Position numbers and translations under genes: made by a program. A stretch of 6,943 nucleotides of DNA from an uncultured Erysipelotrichaceae bacterium (GTDB taxonomy: Bacteria > Bacillota_I > Bacilli_A > RF39 > UBA660), in the NCBI GenBank assembly GCA_902795975.1, contig CADBNE010000059.1, positions 1-6,943 on the forward strand. The letters run 5' to 3'. Below, piece by piece: positions 4,374-6,943 of this stretch. The notes beneath the pieces were generated by a model. It worked only from the letters and a program-made list of their open reading frames with translations. It did no database searches and had not been told where the DNA came from. Position 1 is the stretch's first letter, and each line of letters opens with the position of its first letter.

Positions 4374-6758
4374 CTATGCTTCTTTCTTATTTCCAGTTAA
4401 TTTATATCCTTTATTTATAAGACTTTCATCTACTGGGTCACATGTGCTCCATACACTCTCTGTTGCACCACCAATATATTCTTTAGTTCTATAACGATAG
4501 TATGTTACTTCGTCATAAATATCAATTTTAACATTTTCTTTTATTTCTACTTCACGTACAGCATACACAGGTACAGTTTTAGTCTCATATATTGGAGTTT
4601 CTACTGTATCCCATATATCTACTTTCTTTGAAGAATAGATTGTAACATCTTTTGTTTCATATACATTTTCAGTTCTATAAACTGGTACTTGTTCAGTTCT
4701 AGCTTCTGCTTTATATACTACAACTTTCTTATATACATCCCATGTATAAATTGTTTTTGTAACACATCCTGAACAGCTTTGACTTGTTGTTGAACCCTTC
4801 TTAACATATGTATATTCTTTTGTATTTGCAGGAATTGTTGTACCACTACCAGATTCTACATATACATTTTTGTAACCAGCTGGAACTTTTACATATGTAG
4901 TCTTAGTTATTGTTTCTCCTGTTGGAACTTGTTTAGTACCTACTACTACTCTTTGTTTAACAGTCTTTACTGGAACTTTTTCATATTTATATCCTACAAT
5001 TTTATTTTCCTTCTTAGTACCAACTAGTTTTTGTACTGTAGAATATTTCTTAATATATGTTTCATACTTAGTACCTACTACTTTTTCTTCATATTTAGAA
5101 CCAGTAACTTCTTTTCTTACACTTGTTTCTACTTCTATATCTTTAGTTTCAGTTATCTTCTTTGTTGACCATTCAGACCAATCTGATACTGAAGATGTTC
5201 CTGGAGTAGAGATATTATATTCACATACATATTCTTTCTTATCTACTACTTCTTCTTTTTCCCATTTTGCATATACAGTTGTTTCTGTATCATAACATCC
5301 TACTTTATTCCATTTAGTATTTGTTGGTAAACCATATTCATTAAATGTTACCTTTGTTTTTAATGAACTATCAGTATACCATCCTAAGAATTTATAACCT
5401 TCTCTTTTTGATTCAGGTACATTTCTTTTTACACTAGCATCAGCACAAGTTTTACATACAGTTAATGTACTAACTTCGCTTCCACCATTTGTTTCATAAT
5501 TTACGATATTCATTCCAGCGCCCATAACTACTGGACAATCATCTTCATCTTTAATCCATTTAGCATATACCATAGCAAATGATTCATCACTACGTCCACA
5601 TCCATCTTCATCTAATACAGATATCATATTAAATACATTTAATTTACTTATATCTTCTGATTTATTAGATGTAATATTAACTAATGTCTTATAGTCTGTG
5701 TCAGTATACCAACCAGCAAAAGTATAACCTTCTTTAGTTGGTACAGGAATTAAAATATCTTGATAAGCACAATTTTCTCCTGTACAGAAACTTGCATTTG
5801 AAATTTGACTTCCACCTACAGTATCAAAGAAAATTGTCATATTATTTCTAACTTTCAATTCACATTTATCATCATTTTTATTAGAATTACTGTTGCTATT
5901 AGAATTTGAATTACTATTTGAATTACTATTACTATTAGAATTTGAATTACTATTACTATTTGAGTTAGAATTACTATTTGAATTATTGTTACTATTACTA
6001 TTTGAGTTTGAATTACTATTAGAATTATTGTTACTATTACTATTTGAGTTTGAATTACTATTAGAATTTGAATTACTATTCTTATTACTATTAGAATTAC
6101 TTACTTCATTATTATTTGATTTATTACTTTGTGAATTACTACTATAATTATCGTCATCATCATTACTATTGCTTATAGAAGGCTCACTATAGCTATTACT
6201 GGGAATAGAATTACTATTCTTTCCTGTTTTTACTGTTACTTTCTTTTCACATACTCCTGATGCATCACAATAATCATAACATCCTAAGTAAACAATTATA
6301 TAATCTTCTTCTTCATCACAACTTAAATTAACTTTCATTTGATATTCATTATCATATTTAGTTATAGAAACATATGATTTAGTTTCATCACAATAGTTAC
6401 CATTTTTATCAGCTATTTTTAAAACTAAATGTTTATTATACATCTCTTCAAGTGTCATTTTAGAAGAATCACCTACTGTTTGAGGTAATCTATCAGTAGT
6501 ATAATATCCTACTGCAGCTTCTTTCATGTTATAAATGTTATTAGCAAATACTTGATTATATAGTGTTGCTAATTTATCTATATCATCAGCACTTGCTTCT
6601 ATTTTAGTTTGTTGTTCTGTTTTATTACCTGTTAATAATTTTTTAATATGATTCTTTGTTGGAAATATACATATTAAAACTAGTACAAATAATATAATTA
6701 ATAATATTTCTAAAAGAACATCTTTAATTGAAAAAGTGTCACGTCTTTCCTCGTACAT
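4374..6758 (-). CDS. Membrane-anchored surface protein with InlB-type repeats, 794 aa
   Basis: This is a large, probably extracellular protein held by one N-terminal membrane segment (about residues 14-33); a cleavable signal peptide or lipobox is not evident. Domains in order are: a Cys-containing globular domain (about 50-178; C123, C147, C160, C164, C170) with the stretch YYTTDRLPQTVGDSSKMTLEEM; an Asn/Ser linker (179-298) with almost pure Ser-Asn dipeptides at 228-293; two InlB B-repeat/Listeria-Bacteroides repeat units (about 308-401 and 418-499), each ending EGYxFxGWYTD...VYAKW and carrying extra Cys pairs; and a Lys/Thr/Val/Tyr-rich beta-like stalk (about 510-794) with W527-S-E-W530, a CSGC motif (662-665) and a final YYRYRT...VWSTCDP segment. 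No LPXTG or C-terminal anchor is present. ATG at 6756-6758 follows GGGGGG by 7 nt. Adhesion or a surface spacer role is inferred; the sequence shows no catalytic domain. It forms its own transcription unit. Confidence 0.85.
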   Translation of the reverse strand: MYEERRDTFSIKDVLLEILLIILFVLVLICIFPTKNHIKKLLTGNKTEQQTKIEASADDIDKLATLYNQVFANNIYNMKEAAVGYYTTDRLPQTVGDSSKMTLEEMYNKHLVLKIADKNGNYCDETKSYVSITKYDNEYQMKVNLSCDEEEDYIIVYLGCYDYCDASGVCEKKVTVKTGKNSNSIPSNSYSEPSISNSNDDDDNYSSNSQSNKSNNNEVSNSNSNKNSNSNSNSNSNSNSNSNNNSNSNSNSNSNSNNNSNSNSNSNSNSNSNSNSNSNSNSNSNSNSNSNSNKNDDKCELKVRNNMTIFFDTVGGSQISNASFCTGENCAYQDILIPVPTKEGYTFAGWYTDTDYKTLVNITSNKSEDISKLNVFNMISVLDEDGCGRSDESFAMVYAKWIKDEDDCPVVMGAGMNIVNYETNGGSEVSTLTVCKTCADASVKRNVPESKREGYKFLGWYTDSSLKTKVTFNEYGLPTNTKWNKVGCYDTETTVYAKWEKEEVVDKKEYVCEYNISTPGTSSVSDWSEWSTKKITETKDIEVETSVRKEVTGSKYEEKVVGTKYETYIKKYSTVQKLVGTKKENKIVGYKYEKVPVKTVKQRVVVGTKQVPTGETITKTTYVKVPAGYKNVYVESGSGTTIPANTKEYTYVKKGSTTSQSCSGCVTKTIYTWDVYKKVVVYKAEARTEQVPVYRTENVYETKDVTIYSSKKVDIWDTVETPIYETKTVPVYAVREVEIKENVKIDIYDEVTYYRYRTKEYIGGATESVWSTCDPVDESLINKGYKLTGNKKEA
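4920..5108 (-). repeat. 9/18-residue Gly-x-Lys repeats in the stalk
   Basis: Within residues 551-613 of the surface protein, hydrophobic-V-G-x-K motifs recur with G at 553, 562, 580, 589 and 607, an exact 9, 18, 9, 18 spacing (VTGSK, VVGTK, LVGTK, IVGYK, VVGTK). This looks like two copies of a 27-residue unit made of a short and a long arm, followed by the start of a third. Confidence 0.7.
5880..6077 (-). repeat. Low-complexity Ser-Asn coding repeat
   Basis: This stretch encodes 66 residues that alternate Ser and Asn except for two Ser-to-Asn changes (residues 244 and 258). Serine codons are mixed (AGT, TCA, TCT) and asparagine is mostly AAT, so the tract is kept at protein level and is not a plain DNA microsatellite. 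It probably forms a flexible spacer that lifts the InlB-type repeats away from the membrane domain. Confidence 0.92.
5939..6064. repeat. Three tandem 42-bp units in the Ser-Asn tract
   Basis: Positions 5981-6022 and 6023-6064 are identical 42-bp units starting AATTATTGTTACTATT on the plus strand. Positions 5939-5980 are a third copy with about six differences. The unit is 14 codons, so gain or loss of a copy keeps the frame. The identical pair points to a recent duplication. Confidence 0.9.
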
Positions 6759-6788
6759 ACATATTCCCCCCTATACAAGATAGAAAAT

Positions 6789-6817
6789 ATCTTAACATTT
6801 TTTAATTTCTATGTCAA
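6789..6817 (-). promoter_or_regulatory. Promoter of the 794-residue surface protein gene
   Basis: On the minus strand a perfect -35 TTGACA (6817-6812), a 17-bp spacer and the extended -10 TGT-TAAGAT (-10 at 6794-6789) form a sigma-A promoter. The predicted start near 6782 leaves a leader of about 25 nt carrying the GGGGGG ribosome binding site (6771-6766). Confidence 0.8.
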
Positions 6818-6862
6818 GAAAATTAATAAATATAGTGCAAAACACAAAAAAAAGCCATATTT

Positions 6863-6892
6863 TTGATGTGAACCCCAAATAGGAGACATCAA
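6863..6892. repeat. Inverted repeat with IS-end-like core
   Basis: TTGATGT (6863-6869) and ACATCAA (6886-6892) are a perfect 7-bp inverted repeat around a 16-nt centre. On the plus strand TGTGAACCCC then AAATAGGAGACA (6867-6888) resembles the TG...ACCCC...GGACA layout of IS3-family ends. No transposase or second end is in the window. It lies upstream of the surface-gene promoter, so it is not in that gene's leader. The nature is uncertain. Confidence 0.35.
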
Positions 6893-6909
6893 TAAAAAAG
6901 CAGTAAATT

Positions 6910-6937
6910 AAAAAGAGAAAATCATTTTTCTCTTTTT
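6910..6937. terminator. Bidirectional terminator-like hairpin at the right edge
   Basis: A perfect 12-bp stem AAAAAGAGAAAA/TTTTCTCTTTTT (6910-6921 and 6926-6937) with the 4-nt loop TCAT has A and T runs on its two sides. It probably ends the minus-strand gene to the right of the window. The stretch from here to 6759 holds the inverted repeat and the surface-gene promoter but no coding region. Confidence 0.65.
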
Positions 6938-6943
6938 GTGTAA

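Noticed and set aside
5880..6077. CRISPR-like array
   Set aside because: Repeats are contiguous, in frame and coding for Ser-Asn, with no spacers of unrelated sequence.
5893..6147. Plus-strand ORF rich in Leu, Glu and Phe
   Set aside because: It is the antisense reading of the Ser-Asn repeat; its Leu/Glu/Phe pattern follows from AGT/TCA/TCT-AAT codons. It has no SD.
6811..6882. Short plus-strand ORF (23 codons) upstream of the surface gene
   Set aside because: It has no SD, and it starts inside the minus-strand promoter -35 and ends in the inverted repeat; no support beyond an open frame.
6759..6943. Riboswitch or structured leader upstream of the surface gene
   Set aside because: The inferred transcription start near 6782 leaves only about 25 nt of leader. 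The hairpins further up lie outside the transcript.

Overview
The window is AT-rich DNA from a low-GC Gram-positive bacterium (Bacillota). The signs are strong AGGAGG-type Shine-Dalgarno (SD) sites, TTGACA and extended -10 promoters, a RelQ-type alarmone synthetase, a lipobox cyclophilin and a surface protein with InlB-like repeats. A wall-poor or gut-associated Bacilli/Erysipelotrichia/RF39-like lineage is plausible, but this is inference. Tryptophan is read as TGG in the genes, and none of the seven reading frames ends in TGA (four TAA, three TAG).

Layout. Two tRNA genes lie on the plus strand at the left end (positions 26-191): a tRNA-Phe whose 3' quarter does not fit its 5' part, and an intact tRNA-Leu(TAG). 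Everything else is on the minus strand and converges on the tRNAs. From right to left in transcription order these are: a 794-residue membrane-anchored surface protein with a Ser-Asn linker, two InlB-type repeats and a beta-rich stalk; a 139-residue protein of unknown function; a lipoprotein cyclophilin followed by galE in one tight operon; a RelQ-like (p)ppGpp synthetase that overlaps an unannotated 42-codon basic ORF; and a calcineurin-type metallophosphoesterase.

Transcription units are unusually compact. Each unit ends in a hairpin with a T-tract on the minus strand, and the next promoter begins almost at once. All five inferred promoters carry the extended -10 pattern TGnTAnnnT. In three genes the stop codon lies inside the terminator hairpin.

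No CRISPR array, complete insertion sequence or riboswitch was seen. The points most worth a second look are the chimeric tRNA-Phe, the 42-codon ORF coupled to relQ, the architecture and repeats of the 794-residue protein, and an IS-end-like motif at the right edge.
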